This document shows, piece by piece, positions 1-10,959 of a stretch of DNA of 30,000 bases. Numbering within the stretch: the first letter of the stretch is position 1; each line of letters begins with the position of its first letter. Below the pieces are notes generated by a model. The model did not search any database. It saw nothing but the letters and a program-made list of their open reading frames with translations, and was not told the origin of the DNA. Source of the DNA: Chrysomallon squamiferum. Lineage: Eukaryota > Mollusca > Gastropoda > Neomphalida > Peltospiridae. The stretch covers positions 5,587,901 to 5,617,900 of the forward strand of contig CM022665.1 in assembly GCA_012295275.1 (NCBI GenBank), given 5' to 3'. Both the position numbers and the translations under genes were made by a program.

Positions 1-308
1 AATATAAGTATTTTAAATTCATGTTAATTAAAGATTTTAATACATTATTTTAAAATATATATTGTAAAGAATTTCCAGAAATGCAGAATGAAAAAAAAAA
101 AAAAAATTGTCCTCTTTTAATTAATTCTTTGTAATTATACCATAATTTAAAAGGTTTCACAATTTTTTTTTTTTTTTTTTTTTTTATGTTTTTCTTATTC
201 TTTCTTTCATCTTTTTATTGTTTCTTTTTCTTTTTCTTTGTTTTCATTTTGTGGGATTTTTGTGGCGTTTTTTATTGCCATTTTTATTTATATATTTATT
301 TATTTTTA

Positions 309-370
<62 letters not shown>

Positions 371-716
371 ATATATTTACTTTTTGTTGTTTGTTTTGTT
401 TGTTGTTCTTTTTGGTGTTGATTTTGTTTGTTTAAGCTTTTGTTCTATATCTGTTCTGTTTGTCATATTTTTTACTTAATATTATTGTGTTACCCTTTGT
501 GATAAATATAATAAATAGCATAATAAATTTATTAATTCAAAATACAGCTTTTTTTTTTTTTTTTTTTATATATATAACTTTATATATAGATGGTTGTGGG
601 TTGCCTATCTTGTGTAGATTTGTAATTTACCGATTCTGCTAGAGATATATAAACCTTTAGATTTTTACCATTTTACCTTTCCCTTACATCTTTGTTGTGT
701 GTTAGTTGCCTGTGTC

Positions 717-749
<33 letters not shown>

Positions 750-1000
750 TAATATTTTGTGTTCAGTATTCATGGTATAATTACTATAATAATAATATCA
801 GTAATTATTTTGTTCAGTAATGATTTAAATATAATATAATCATTAATTAATTTATTCATGATGTTAATTATTATTAATTAATATTTTTTTGTGTTTGTAA
901 AGTAACTTGTCTTTACAGTCAAATTAACAGAATACACACACTGTTTGTTAGAAACAGCTAAATAATGGAAAAAGTTTTTTGGAGAAGTTTCAGTGCTCAT

Positions 1001-1088
<88 letters not shown>

Positions 1089-1390
1089 CTTACCACACAA
1101 AAACATTTATTTATAGACAAACATATACATTATTTATTTAAAAAAAAAATAAATAACTGCATTATAATTCATGACAGTACTTCAGTATTAAGAAATTAAT
1201 TTGAAGTGAAAATTTAGAATATGCAAAGTATAAGTAAATAAGGAAAAACAGTTAATATTAATAAACACATTCATAAAATATATATAAATCTAGATTGTTT
1301 TCTGATTCTTTTTATTTACATTTTATTATTAATTTTTATTTTAATGACAGTATTTAAACATCCATTCTTTTCACATTTTTGTACTTTCAG
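1..1390. other. Low-complexity non-coding DNA, probably intron of the left-hand EF-hand gene
   Basis: I see no exon here. The stretch holds T runs (163-185 and near 550), an (ATT)n tract at about 313-357, an (AAT)n tract at about 718-749 and a (TC)40 tract at 1005-1084. The apparent poly-Leu, poly-Ile and Glu-Arg reading frames are translations of these repeats. It ends in a good 3' splice site (ACTTTCAG at 1383-1390), so it is most simply the last intron of the gene whose terminal exon starts at 1391. That intron then exceeds 1.39 kb and the upstream exons are outside the window. Confidence 0.6.
1005..1084. repeat. (TC)40 dinucleotide microsatellite
   Basis: Uninterrupted TC for 80 bases. 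The minus-strand translation is an artefactual Arg-Glu repeat. It lies in the presumed last intron of the EF-hand gene, about 300 bp before the acceptor. Confidence 0.97.
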
Positions 1391-1606
1391 CTTTTAGTGG
1401 AGTGGAAGAATCTTCGTATGGCGTTTAAGAAATTTGACAAGAATAATGATGGACTCATGGATATGAAAGATCTGAAGAAAGTTTTACGAACATGTAGAAT
1501 TCCATTCACTGATGAAGAACTTTATCACATCATGTCAGAATTTGACCTCAACATGGATGGCAAAATCTCATACAGCGAATTTCTGAAATCTTTACTAGTG
1601 TGTTGA
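1391..1606 (+). CDS. EF-hand protein, terminal exon only (EFCAB6-like), tandem paralogue of the 4.7-7.6 kb gene
   Basis: This is a 71-codon exon plus TGA stop, starting after TTTCAG at 1390 in phase 0. It encodes a pair of EF-hands. Loop 1 runs from Asp16 to Asp27 of the exon (DKNNDGLMDMKD; Asp instead of Glu at position 12). Loop 2 is Asp52 to Glu63 (DLNMDGKISYSE) and is fully canonical. The hydrophobic positions of the flanking helices fit (LRMAFKKF, LYHIMSEF, YSEFLKSLL). By my count 36 of 71 residues match the terminal exon of the downstream gene (7364-7576), which has the same length, phase and stop position, so the two are tandem duplicates. The helix pattern and an EF-hand pair closing the protein resemble the C-terminus of EFCAB6/DJBP. 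The family name is inference; the EF-hand pair is seen directly. Upstream exons are off-window. The (D/N)x(N)x(D)G pattern suggests that this copy binds calcium at both sites. Confidence 0.8.
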   Translation, partial: LLVEWKNLRMAFKKFDKNNDGLMDMKDLKKVLRTCRIPFTDEELYHIMSEFDLNMDGKISYSEFLKSLLVC

Positions 1607-1779
1607 AGATTTATATCCATTGTTCTTAACCCCTCTCAAAAAATAATCTGAATAATGTTATCAAATCAGAATTTGTCATCTGCAAAGACAGGAAAATCTA
1701 GTTTGGCAATTTCTTTAAGACATTATACCACTGTGCGTTATTTTCTTGAAAAATAATCTTAACACAATTTTGTCCTTAT

Positions 1780-2140
1780 CAGATGTGTACATGGATGGCA
1801 AAATTTAATATGTTAAAAATTTACAGTTTATAAAACTTCTGGAAAAAACAAACAACTTTATTGCATTATATGAATGTGACCTCAGTATGGTTTTGAATAT
1901 CTGTAATCATAGATAAGTATTTTATTTTTTTAACTCTAAATACCTTTGTCAGAATTTGACCTCAGTTTTATGGGAAAATAACTCGCAGTGAATGGTTTAT
2001 GTTATGAGTAATGTAAACTTTAAAGCATAAGAAACATTTGATTTGGAAAATTCTGAAGAACATACTTTCTTTATGTCAGAATGTGACCTCATTATGGATG
2101 AGAAATATATTAAAAAGAATGTTTTTACGTAAATTACTAG
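1780..2140 (+). repeat. Degenerate tandem copies of the EF-hand loop-2 coding segment in the 3' flank
   Basis: The segment at 1533-1600 (core GTCAGAATTTGACCTCA, then ATGGATGGCAAAAT and the final helix codons) reappears in decayed form at least four times: about 1790-1842 (ATGGATGGCAAAATTT), 1871-1890 (GAATGTGACCTCAGTATGG), 1948-2000 (GTCAGAATTTGACCTCA again, followed by a diverged AAAATAACTCGCAGTGAAT) and 2075-2135 (GTCAGAATGTGACCTCA, ATGGATGAG, ending near TTACTAGTG like the exon). Reading frames are broken, so these are not functional exons. They probably lie in the 3' UTR, because an AATAAA occurs only at 2284-2289. Confidence 0.75.
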
Positions 2141-2299
2141 TGCAAAATTTATAGATGGAGAAACATTCTCTTGGAATAATTCTTTCATTTTATTTTATCA
2201 TATAAAAATTAAACACAAAAGATGAAATTTTTCTGTCATTACTAACCTTTTATCTTCTTATGTCATTATAACAGATTAATGATAATAAATCAAACAAAA

Positions 2300-4600
2300 G
2301 AGGCCAATCCAATTTAAATATCCATTACATTTACTTGATTTCATAGCTTGTGAATGTAACATTGAAGATTCCCAGAGCAATGTTTTATTATTTCATTTTT
2401 TTTAAAATTATTTTCATTAATCATTTAATCATCTATATTATTTTGGTGCATCTTACATATTTTCTGTAATACTGAAGTGAAATTACACAACAACACAGAG
2501 GGAAAATGGCTACCCACTAGACAATTATGGTGAACTCCAAGATAATATTTCAAAAATATCATCTTTACTTCTACCTAAGATTTTTTAAAATCCTTAAACA
2601 TAATAATCAGTTTGTTTTATATCATCATTAAACAACTTGTCAAATACCTCAGTAATAATAATAATAATGTTATCAGTAACAGTAACAAAAACAACAACAA
2701 AAGAAAGAAAGAAAAAAAGAAAACCTGAGTTTAACATTCAAATTTGGATAAACACCCTCAAACAAGATTACCCTAACTGTACAAGACAGAGATATATAAG
2801 TATGTGTCTACAACAGTAAAGGTGTTCCTACATTAGACTGACCAAAAGATAATACTGGTCATACAATTATAGGTTTAATTAGGACATGACACATTGTGAT
2901 AGCAACAAAATGTTTGTATTATCTTTATATACTAAATTAATATACTAATTTATATCTGTTAATTACAAATCGTTAACATACTTTTAGACTGATAGGAAAT
3001 ATACACTTATACATACATGTATATATTTCTGAAATGCTTTTTTGTTTGTTTGTTTGTTTGTTTGTTTATTTATTCCTTTATTTATTTATTTGCTTGCTTA
3101 CTTAATTATTTATTTATTTACTATATATTTTAGTTAAGATATTTATATTTATTAGATTTTATAATACATTTTATAAATGTATTTCTGATGAATGATACTT
3201 ATTTCAAGATAATATTTTTATATAACATACCTTTTTATTGTGATAATTATATTGTTATACAGCTTAATCTTGCATACATGTGCCTGTCAGGTAAATGTTC
3301 TTATCTCTTTATTTTTTCTGTTACACTATATTCACAAATGTACAAAAATAACTTTGTAACATATCCATATAGAAAATATATTTTATAGTGAATTCAGGAA
3401 TTGTCAAAGAATGTCAAGCTCCTACTAATATTAAGAAATAAGGCATGCAACCCCAAGTATAATTCTTATAATTCAAGCATTCAGTTATGTAATAAGTTAA
3501 AGATGCCTGCAGACCTATTTTACATATATATATATTATATATTATATATATTATCTGTTATCATTTAATAGCTTATCTGTGATACTATGTATAATTTAAA
3601 GTGCCTTTTTATGTTTTGAAAAATGTGTATGTTTTACTAATTATTAATATTTTCCTTTTAAAATAAGATGTACTTATTATTTTATTTGTTTTTTGGCTTG
3701 TTTGCTTGCTTGTTTGTTTTAATTCCAAAAATTCTAACGATTTTAAAATTGGAAAAAGGAATACAAATTTTTGATGAAAACTAACAACAGAAAAATATAA
3801 ATAAATCTATAGTGTACTAAGTACACACATACTGAATATGCAAATCAAAACACACAGTTGCAGACTACTTAATATCAGATACAGAGTGCAAAATGGAAGT
3901 ATACATTACATATAATAAATCTATATGTATGTAGTATTTGATTTTATAAATCAATGGAAATAAAAAAAATATGAGTCAGAAAATAAATAACAGAAATTAA
4001 ATATATACGCCTATGTAACAAACAAACAAAAACAAAAAATAATAATAATACAAATGCCATTGTATTCCATTAATGAATGCAAAATACCACAGCACAAAAA
4101 AAAAAAAAGAAAAAAAGAAAAAGAAAAATACATAAAAAATAAAAATAAATTAATTGAGCTTTGTCAGAAATGTTTTTTTGTTTTTTTTTTTTTGTTGTCC
4201 ATTTTATTTATATTACTTTATTTATTATTAACAACTATAGTTTTATCTACTCGTTCTTTATCATTATAATTATATTTATAATTATAATTATTACTATTAT
4301 AATGTCATTTGTCAATAAATATCTTTTGGTATTATTGTCTTCGTGTTCTGTTTTATTCTGACTGCTTAAAATTTCTTTTTGAAAAACCCCAAAGGAAAAA
4401 AAAAAAAAAAAAAAAAAAAATTGAAAGAAAGAAAAGCTAAGAAAAAAAGAGTAAGAGAAAATAATCAGCAATGAGTGGAATTAATCTTTTAGATACTGCA
4501 GAAATGTTATTTTATATTTTAATAAGATTTAAGATTTAAAAAAAATAAATAAAACATCACGTATATATTTTTCTTTATCATTATTACGCATGTCCTTCGA
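2300..4600. other. Intergenic, AT-rich, no gene recognised
   Basis: The region holds short-period low complexity: TTTG repeats at about 3043-3066 followed by TTTA repeats, TA-rich tracts near 3525-3555, A-rich and (GAAA) tracts at 4094-4130, mixed TAT tracts at 4200-4300, and a 25-base A run at about 4396-4420. Small open frames here have repeat-like or unremarkable composition, with no splice context or family motif. I see nothing else. Confidence 0.6.
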
Positions 4601-4626
4601 TATGTCTTAATGCAAGAAGTACCGGA

Positions 4627-4646
4627 TGACGTCATTAAAATGACGT
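4627..4646 (+). promoter_or_regulatory. Paired CRE-like elements upstream of the EF-hand gene start
   Basis: A perfect palindromic CRE (TGACGTCA, 4627-4634) is followed 14 bp on by a half-site TGACGT (4641-4646), about 80-100 bp upstream of the proposed start codon at 4725. This is the expected position for a core-promoter CREB/ATF site. The bases are seen directly; the promoter role is inference. Confidence 0.45.
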
Positions 4647-4724
4647 TATATGCCATGCACTGAAATAAGCGTTTAACACCTATTTGTTTGATCGAGCTGG
4701 TTGGTGAACGGCAAGTCAATAAAA

Positions 4725-6015
4725 ATGGAGGTTTGTTGTTATTTATTTGTTCCGTGGGATTATTTGGAAACGCAATTTTTCTGATTTAACAACTGAATTC
4801 ATTTATCTTTAAAATTAAATTTTTATATATATATACACACACACACTCACACATATACATCAAATTTTGGTTATATTATTTTTAGTACTAAAAATACTAG
4901 TAATAGTAGTAGTAGTAGTAGTAGTAGAAGCAGTAGCAGCAGTAATAATTGCAGGAGTACTACTACGAGCAGTAATAAAGTAATATTATAATTTTCAAAA
5001 TATGAATTTCCATAGATCCACTGTGAAGTGGCGCCGCCTAAGGATAATGATAAAGAACGCCATGCCATGGTTGAGGATTTTGAAAAATTAAACTCGGCAG
5101 TAATGAAAACTGAAGATCAAATGGGAGAGTTACCTCCAAACGTGGCTGATTCAAAACTGGACAGGGAGGAATCAACAGCGAACACGCAGGCCATTGACAA
5201 ATATGAGGATAAAATCAGAGCTATATTAGAGAAAATAAAACCACATGTATTGTATAAAATGATTAATCATAAACAAATGTTACCGACAACAACATCAATA
5301 ATAAAATATTTTACAGAAATTTCATATCATTCTTAATGTAGTACTGTTGACCCTCGATTTCATGGACCTCGATTTCCTGGATTTCGGGAAATCTTGACCA
5401 AATCTAGAAAAATAATCACAAAATTTCAACTTACCGCCATTTCCCATTTGAAACCTTATCTCTAAGTACTATTAATTAAGTTATTCTGAGTCTCACTATA
5501 TCATCTTGGAAACACTGTTTCAACCCACAAAGTAAGAGTACATTTTACAATTTCACTCATAACTATCCTAACAAACGTTACCCAACCTAGCCAACATTTT
5601 TCTTTACATATACTGCATGATTTTTTTCTTATGTCAATATATTTTTCTTACATTATTATATTACTGCATTATATAGCTGTTATATGTACTAAAGTCTATT
5701 GTTTCACATACACACACACACACACATGCAAACACACATTTTATCGCTTCTCCGCCACATTATCCCAGTTTCTTATAAAGAAAGTAAAATTCTTGTTCTG
5801 ACTCCGCTGGCAGGTTGAGAGAGAAAAAGAATGCATTATACATTTTTTTCGGAATAAAGACAGGTTGGGTTATACACACATCACTGTGGACGATATGAAG
5901 GCAAGCGATATTATTAACTTTATTTTTAAGTCAGAGAGAAAATATAATTTATAATTATTATGTTATAAAAGAAATTATATATTAAATACACAAATGAAAT
6001 ACATATAATTATAAC

Positions 6016-6064
<49 letters not shown>

Positions 6065-6112
6065 ATACGTATCTGGATATATAGGTTTTATTTATTAATT
6101 AATTAATTATTA

Positions 6113-6160
<48 letters not shown>

Positions 6161-7092
6161 TAATTTATTTATTTACTTATTTATTTATTTATTATTTTTT
6201 TACAATTTAAGGTTATTTACGACTACAGAGTTAATACTCTCATCTGTTATTTACACGAACATTTTGTAACCATGTCATTCAATTCAGTGACAAGTAATTG
6301 TCTTTGGCGGAGTATATGAAAAAGGTCTTAGTATACTGTAATAATAACGTTGTTGCTTTTCCTGTTGCAGGAATTCATGGATAAATCAGGTTTTAAACTT
6401 TCGGAGCATGAGAAATGGCTGATTATTCGATATTTTGATTTGCACTGTAACGGAAGGTGATGCATAAAATGTAATAGAAATCACTGACCCAAATAATTCG
6501 GGTTTCAAGATGGGCTCAGTGAAACGAGGCTTTATCCTATGCCATGATATAGTATATCTTGTAACGTACATGTTTATATACTTAAAAAAAAACACCTAAA
6601 TTGTTTTGTGGTATCATTTAAATTTTATACTCTGTCTGTCTCTCAATCTTAGCCTCTCTCTCTCTCGCTTTCTCAAAAATTCAAACTAAAGTTTAGACAT
6701 TTTTCTAACTTAAATATTGTTATTTAATTTTATTTGTTTATATTCAGGTTTAACTATCTCAGGTTCATGAATGCTTTCGGATTTCCTGAAACTGCAAAAC
6801 CAATCATAGGAATTAAGCCATACTGTCCATCGGGAAAAACTGTGGTGAGTGAAACAAACTGCTATAATATAATCAAATTTGAAAACTAATACATCGATCC
6901 GGTCTATAATGGGCAATACTTCTTTGTATAAAGCACCAGGTGTTATGGCGTTGTTGTTTTTGTTTGTTTGTTGTTTAGTTTTCAGAGGGAAGGAGAGAAA
7001 GTCGTTGCTGTTCTTTTTTTGGTTGATTTTTGTCCTCTATGCTATTGTTTAATTCGTTTGTGTCTTTATACATATATTATATTAAAAGAAAA

Positions 7093-7140
<48 letters not shown>

Positions 7141-7579
7141 CTGCAGGCTCCTGAGGAACTATGGGATTACCAACGCACTGTGAATAAAGCTGTTAATACC
7201 TTGCATCATGAGGTAATACATGCTGTATTTCATTATTAAAATTATATTTCAAATAATAATAATAATAATAATAATAATATAAAGAAGAAAATGAAATAAC
7301 AAGATGTTGCAAATATAATACTGAGTCCACTGATGATAAACGAAAATATCGTAAAATTTCCAGCTTCTCAGACAAAAGAAAAATCTATGGCGGGTGTTCC
7401 AGAAATATGACGTGCAAAAGACTGGTCTTATAGAATACAAAGAGTTCAAGAAAGTCTTAAAAATGTGTGGAATCTGCTTCTCTGATGACGACCTGTATCA
7501 TCTCCTGTCCGAATTCGACAAAGATTTGGATGGCAAAATTGGCTACCAAGAGTTTTTGATCTCTTTGATAAATATGTAA
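4725..7579 (+). CDS. EF-hand calcium-binding protein (EFCAB6-like), seven coding exons, about 262 aa
   Basis: Proposed exons: 4725-4730 (ATGGAG), 5016-5246, 5814-5900, 6371-6456, 6748-6844, 7147-7212 and 7364-7579; phases join cleanly throughout. Exon 2 (residues 3-79) is charged and probably helical or disordered. Exons 3-5 give a degenerate EF-hand pair (residues about 80-147; FFRNKDRLGYTHI and FDLHCNGRFNYLRF). Exon 6 is a linker. Exon 7 (residues 192-262) is an EF-hand pair: loop 1 is Asp207-Glu218 (DVQKTGLIEYKE; Gln and Thr at positions 3 and 5, so probably weak), loop 2 is Asp243-Glu254 (DKDLDGKIGYQE; canonical). Exon 3 ends in AAG|GCAAGC, a GC-AG intron. Exon 6 is preceded by 42 consecutive T plus CTGCAG. 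The terminal exon matches the 1391-1606 exon, showing tandem duplication. The two-codon first exon is the least certain part; a start within exon 2 (Met near 5066) is an alternative. The EFCAB6 assignment is by overall pattern only, and human EFCAB6 is far longer. A calcium-sensing role is likely, but the cellular partner is unknown. Confidence 0.72.
6021..6161. repeat. (CT)20 and (ATT)n microsatellites in intron 3 of the EF-hand gene
   Basis: (CT)20 occupies 6021-6060, and an (ATT)n tract runs from about 6113 to 6161, followed by TTTA repeats. Both lie in the intron between 5901 and 6370. Confidence 0.95.
7099..7140 (+). repeat. Uninterrupted T42 tract forming the polypyrimidine tract of a 3' splice site
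   Basis: Forty-two T residues run directly into CTGCAG|GCTCCTGAG, the acceptor of EF-hand gene exon 6. A perfect homopolymer this long is prone to slippage and to length error in an assembly. Confidence 0.9.
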
Positions 7580-8235
7580 AGCATAAAAAATATTGAATTA
7601 AATATATATATATATAACATATGCATACATAAAAATATATTTGTTTTCAGAGCTACTTTACAAATTTCTCTAAAAAAAATTTTTTTTTTTTGTTTGTTTA
7701 TCAGATTAATAAAGGCAACATTTACTCTTTATTTTTTTTAATATTTGCATGTCATTATGTATTTGTGCGCTTGAATTTCTGTGGATGTAACTGTGTGTAC
7801 ATGTTAATGAGAAAACAGTTAAATTGTGTTTTCCTGTTTATAACTTGTGCTTTACAAGTGGTTTTATTACAGATGTGGAAAAAATATAATAATTAAAGGA
7901 TAATTTGATAGCTAGGTTATGTGAAAATAAAGTGTAATTTTGACATAGCAATCAATTTATCATTAACAGTCGAAATATTTGTAAGATAACGATCGATAAT
8001 GAAAGATTAAAATTGTAAGACAGAAAAAAGGTTTTTTTTTTTTTTTTATTACCTTTGAAACAATACAAAATCAGGATTAATTATCTGGAACACGGAAAAG
8101 GAATTCAGACGTTAATTATAAGTGTCAAATATTAAATTGTAAAAATCATCTATTTACCTACTAGTATACTAAAAAAAAAAAAAAAAAAATTAAAATGGTC
8201 CAGTATTTCCAGACAATTTTTTTTTATTATTAATA

Positions 8236-8267
<32 letters not shown>

Positions 8268-8949
8268 TTAATATTTGTTAATTTAATGCACCAAAGGTGA
8301 ACAGTCCCCCAGTCATTTTCAAGTATGAGTTCCCATATTAGCCACACTGAGGTGGGGGTGTCATCATTCACCAGGTGACTCCTTGTCACTGGATTTATGG
8401 TACATTATTATTATTATTGTTATTATTATATTTTTATTATGTATTTTTTTTTTTTTTTTTTTTTTATGGTGAGGAATGATTTATCCTAACCAAAACAATA
8501 ACAATTATAATTAATGATAATAATAATAATAATATTAACAACTATAATAATAAATAAATTACATATGTAAATTTCTATTATCATATGAAACATGAAATGG
8601 ATACCAGTTTTATTTTATTTATTTATTTTTATTATTTATTTACTGACTTAATATATTTAGTATATTTTATTATTACTTACTATTTATAATATAAGAAATT
8701 TAAATAGTTTGTTCAATGCTGTTTTTGTTTGTTTTATGGGTTTTCTTTTTTTTTTTTTTCCATTTTTCTTTCACTCTTTCTTTCCTTTATATATATTTCA
8801 ATGTTCTATAATTAAATTAATTTATTTTATTAAAGATGCAATAACAATAACAATCATGATAGTAATATAGAATTTAATGTAATAAATATGACAAAAATAG
8901 TGATGAGGTGGTACACAAAAAAAATATCAACAAAATGAAATTTAACCTT

Positions 8950-8995
<46 letters not shown>

Positions 8996-9177
8996 CTGTT
9001 TCTTGTATCACATCTAAAAAAAAAAAAAAAATTAAATATTATCATTATTATGAAAGAAAACATTTATTCATAATATACAACTTCGTACAAAATTATAAGG
9101 TTTTTTTACATCTGTAAATACGTGTTTTCTCTCATGTTGCTTGTCTGTAATATCTCTGAACTGAATGAAACAAATAC
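7580..9177. other. 3' flank of the EF-hand gene and intergenic DNA
   Basis: A plausible polyadenylation signal for the EF-hand gene is AATAAA at 7926-7931. The rest is low complexity: an A run near 8172-8188, T runs near 8240-8260 and 8447-8465, and (AAT)n at about 8950-8993. A slightly GC-richer patch at about 8285-8395 might be an interspersed-repeat fragment, but I recognise no family. No gene is seen. Confidence 0.55.
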
Positions 9178-9760
9178 AGAGGTATTTAATTTGTAACCAA
9201 GCTCGTATCTCAATTTGCTCGTATATCAAATCAATTTTCCCATCTGAAATTAATTGAAATAACATTAATCCGTTCCAGCCCCCAAAAAATCACCCCATTT
9301 TAAAAAAAAAAAAAAAAAAATTTTGTAATGTGTTTTCAAATAAGAAAAATGTTTTTATAATTGACAAATATTGTATAAAAAACAAAATAAAAGGGAATCT
9401 AAAGAAATAAATTGGTTTTGTAAAGTGTATTTATCTTGGAGATCAGACAAATTATTTTAACACCTTTGGCTGGAGTTACAGTCTTTATCGACTCCTTCAG
9501 CTTCAGCATGGTACATATCGTAGAAGTACTACGCTTGTTCTAACTAGCCAGTTCGACTACATGCACACCATACGCGACGTAACCTGGTGAAGTAAACGAG
9601 TGAGACGCGGGATGCTGGCCGGATGTTATGTTGTTCGTTACGCCAGCTAGCAGCGGCGCATCTAAAGCTCGCTCGTAATTCGGATTTTGGCTCACAACTC
9701 AAAGCAAATAATCTCCTGGGCGACTGCTCTTTCTTCATGTTTGTCACTAGAAAAAGAGGA
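9178..9760. mobile_element. Putative interspersed non-autonomous element, GC-richer than its surroundings
   Basis: The segment stands out by base composition, especially 9470-9740, which contains CpG-rich words such as CGCGACG, GAGACGCGGG and CAGCGGCGC. Its two ends share a diverged motif: GCTCGTATCTC...GCTCGTATATCAAA at about 9201-9230 and GCTCGTAATTC...GGCTCACAACTCAAAGCAAA at about 9671-9708. Flanking DNA is plain AT-rich sequence. No intact protein is visible; the short minus-strand frame at 9544-9747 has no recognisable domain. The pattern fits a degenerate, non-autonomous transposon. I did not find clear target-site duplications, so the exact ends and class are open. Confidence 0.45.
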
Positions 9761-10230
9761 AAGAATAATTAAAAATGAATATTCTGAAGAAAAAAGAAAA
9801 GAATAATTTCATATATCAGTAAGAAATAAATGTTATATAATTCTACGTGTTCTCAATAAATGTTTCTTTTTCTGTCTTTTGTCTTATCTAGAAAAGAAAA
9901 CATTAATATTCTGAAAAGAATGAAAAAACATATCTCTCAATATTAAACACCTTTTATTTGTATTTGTATGAGTTCTAAATCTGTAAATCTATTATGTTTC
10001 TTAACTTAAAATAATTTTTTAAAATATATATAAAAAAAAATAATAATAAAATAGAAACTGTAAGTAATATTCTAGAAAAAAAAAATAATAATACAAATTT
10101 TAATTAAAATTTTCAGAAATAAACTTTATTTGTTTATTGTTTAAATTTGCGTGATTTCTATTAGTACCTCTTTTACTACTACTACGAATTATTTTATCTT
10201 ATTTTAAGAATTTTTTATTTTATTTTAATT

Positions 10231-10232
<2 letters not shown>

Positions 10233-10264
<32 letters not shown>

Positions 10265-10318
10265 TTTATTTATTTATTTTTTTTTTTTTTATTTTTTTTT
10301 TTTTTTTTTTTCGGTTTC

Positions 10319-10349
<31 letters not shown>
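10233..10349. repeat. Long T-rich homopolymer block followed by an A run
   Basis: T runs broken by single A or ATTT occupy 10233-10311, followed after a short spacer by a 17-base A run at about 10333-10349. The T and A blocks can pair as a hairpin. Confidence 0.85.
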
Positions 10350-10371
10350 TGTTTTGACATAGAGACATTGG

Positions 10372-10605
10372 TATAAATTTATTTGAATGTGGAAGCATCA
10401 GTTAAATCATATAATTATAATTTGAGAACTAAAGAAAGTAATTTTGGACGCAAATTTTGACCAAAATAACTGGGATCGAAATATAACGCAGAAAAATATG
10501 CCAAGTTTGAAGAAAATATTTTAAATGCCAAATTTGATGAAAACATCCTAAATGCCAAATTTGAGATATCCAGTCTTGAGGTTGAATCTGACTGCTTATA
10601 TTCGT
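10372..10605 (+). repeat. Direct repeat copy 1, coding-like but broken (coiled-coil-like)
   Basis: It matches 10960-11205 over about 235-245 bp in the same orientation. One frame reads as protein-like text rich in Lys, Glu, Asn and Ala with an internal 11-residue repeat (KFEENILNA, then KFDENILNAKFEI, then SSLE). Stop codons interrupt it upstream. It looks like a decayed copy of a coiled-coil coding segment. The source gene is unknown. Confidence 0.7.
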
Positions 10606-10725
10606 TACCTAAAATTTAACTGTACTCACTGGATACCGAAATTTATTTGAACAGTGAGCTAACATTTCAGTTTTTTAACGGTTTTTTGTTTGAGCAGCAG
10701 AGTCGCTAAGGAAATTAGATTTTGT

Positions 10726-10733
10726 TGACGTCA
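10726..10733 (+). promoter_or_regulatory. Isolated palindromic CRE (TGACGTCA)
   Basis: A perfect CRE lies between the two repeat copies, about 1.2 kb upstream of the presumed katanin promoter. No clear start site is adjacent, so a function is speculative. Confidence 0.2.
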
Positions 10734-10959
10734 TACATATATTGCATCATCAGGTGTTTCTTCATCAAAGCTTTTCCAGCGTTTAATTAATTTAGTGTGT
10801 ATGTATGTATATATCTATCTATCTATCATCTATCTATCTGTCTATTTATACATGGATTTCTTAATTATTACTATTTTTTTAAAGATAACATTTATTATTA
10901 TTTATTCATTAATAAAATATACTTAAATACTTAAAAGATTGGTCCCATTTCCTGTCGTA

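Noticed and set aside
186-479. Open frames encoding poly-Leu, poly-Ile and poly-Phe
   Set aside because: They are translations of T runs and the (ATT)n tract, with no splice context or family similarity.
878-1120. Minus-strand frame with an Arg-Glu repeat
   Set aside because: It is generated by the (TC)40 microsatellite.
2637-2819. 60-codon plus-strand frame with a Lys-rich stretch
   Set aside because: It is embedded in AAT and GAAA repeats, with no domain, promoter or splice signals that fit.
5337-5480. Possible pogo/Tigger-type terminal sequence (GACCCTCGATTTCATGGACCTCGATTT region)
   Set aside because: I could not find a matching inverted end nearby, so a transposon call is not supported.
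8150-8389. Minus-strand frame with a protein-like start (about 8285-8389)
   Set aside because: Only the first 40 or so codons look non-repetitive, and the rest is poly-Lys/Asn from A runs. It is more likely part of an unidentified interspersed repeat than a gene.
9544-9747. Arg/Ala/Ser-rich minus-strand frame
   Set aside because: The composition follows the GC-rich element that contains it; there is no recognisable domain.
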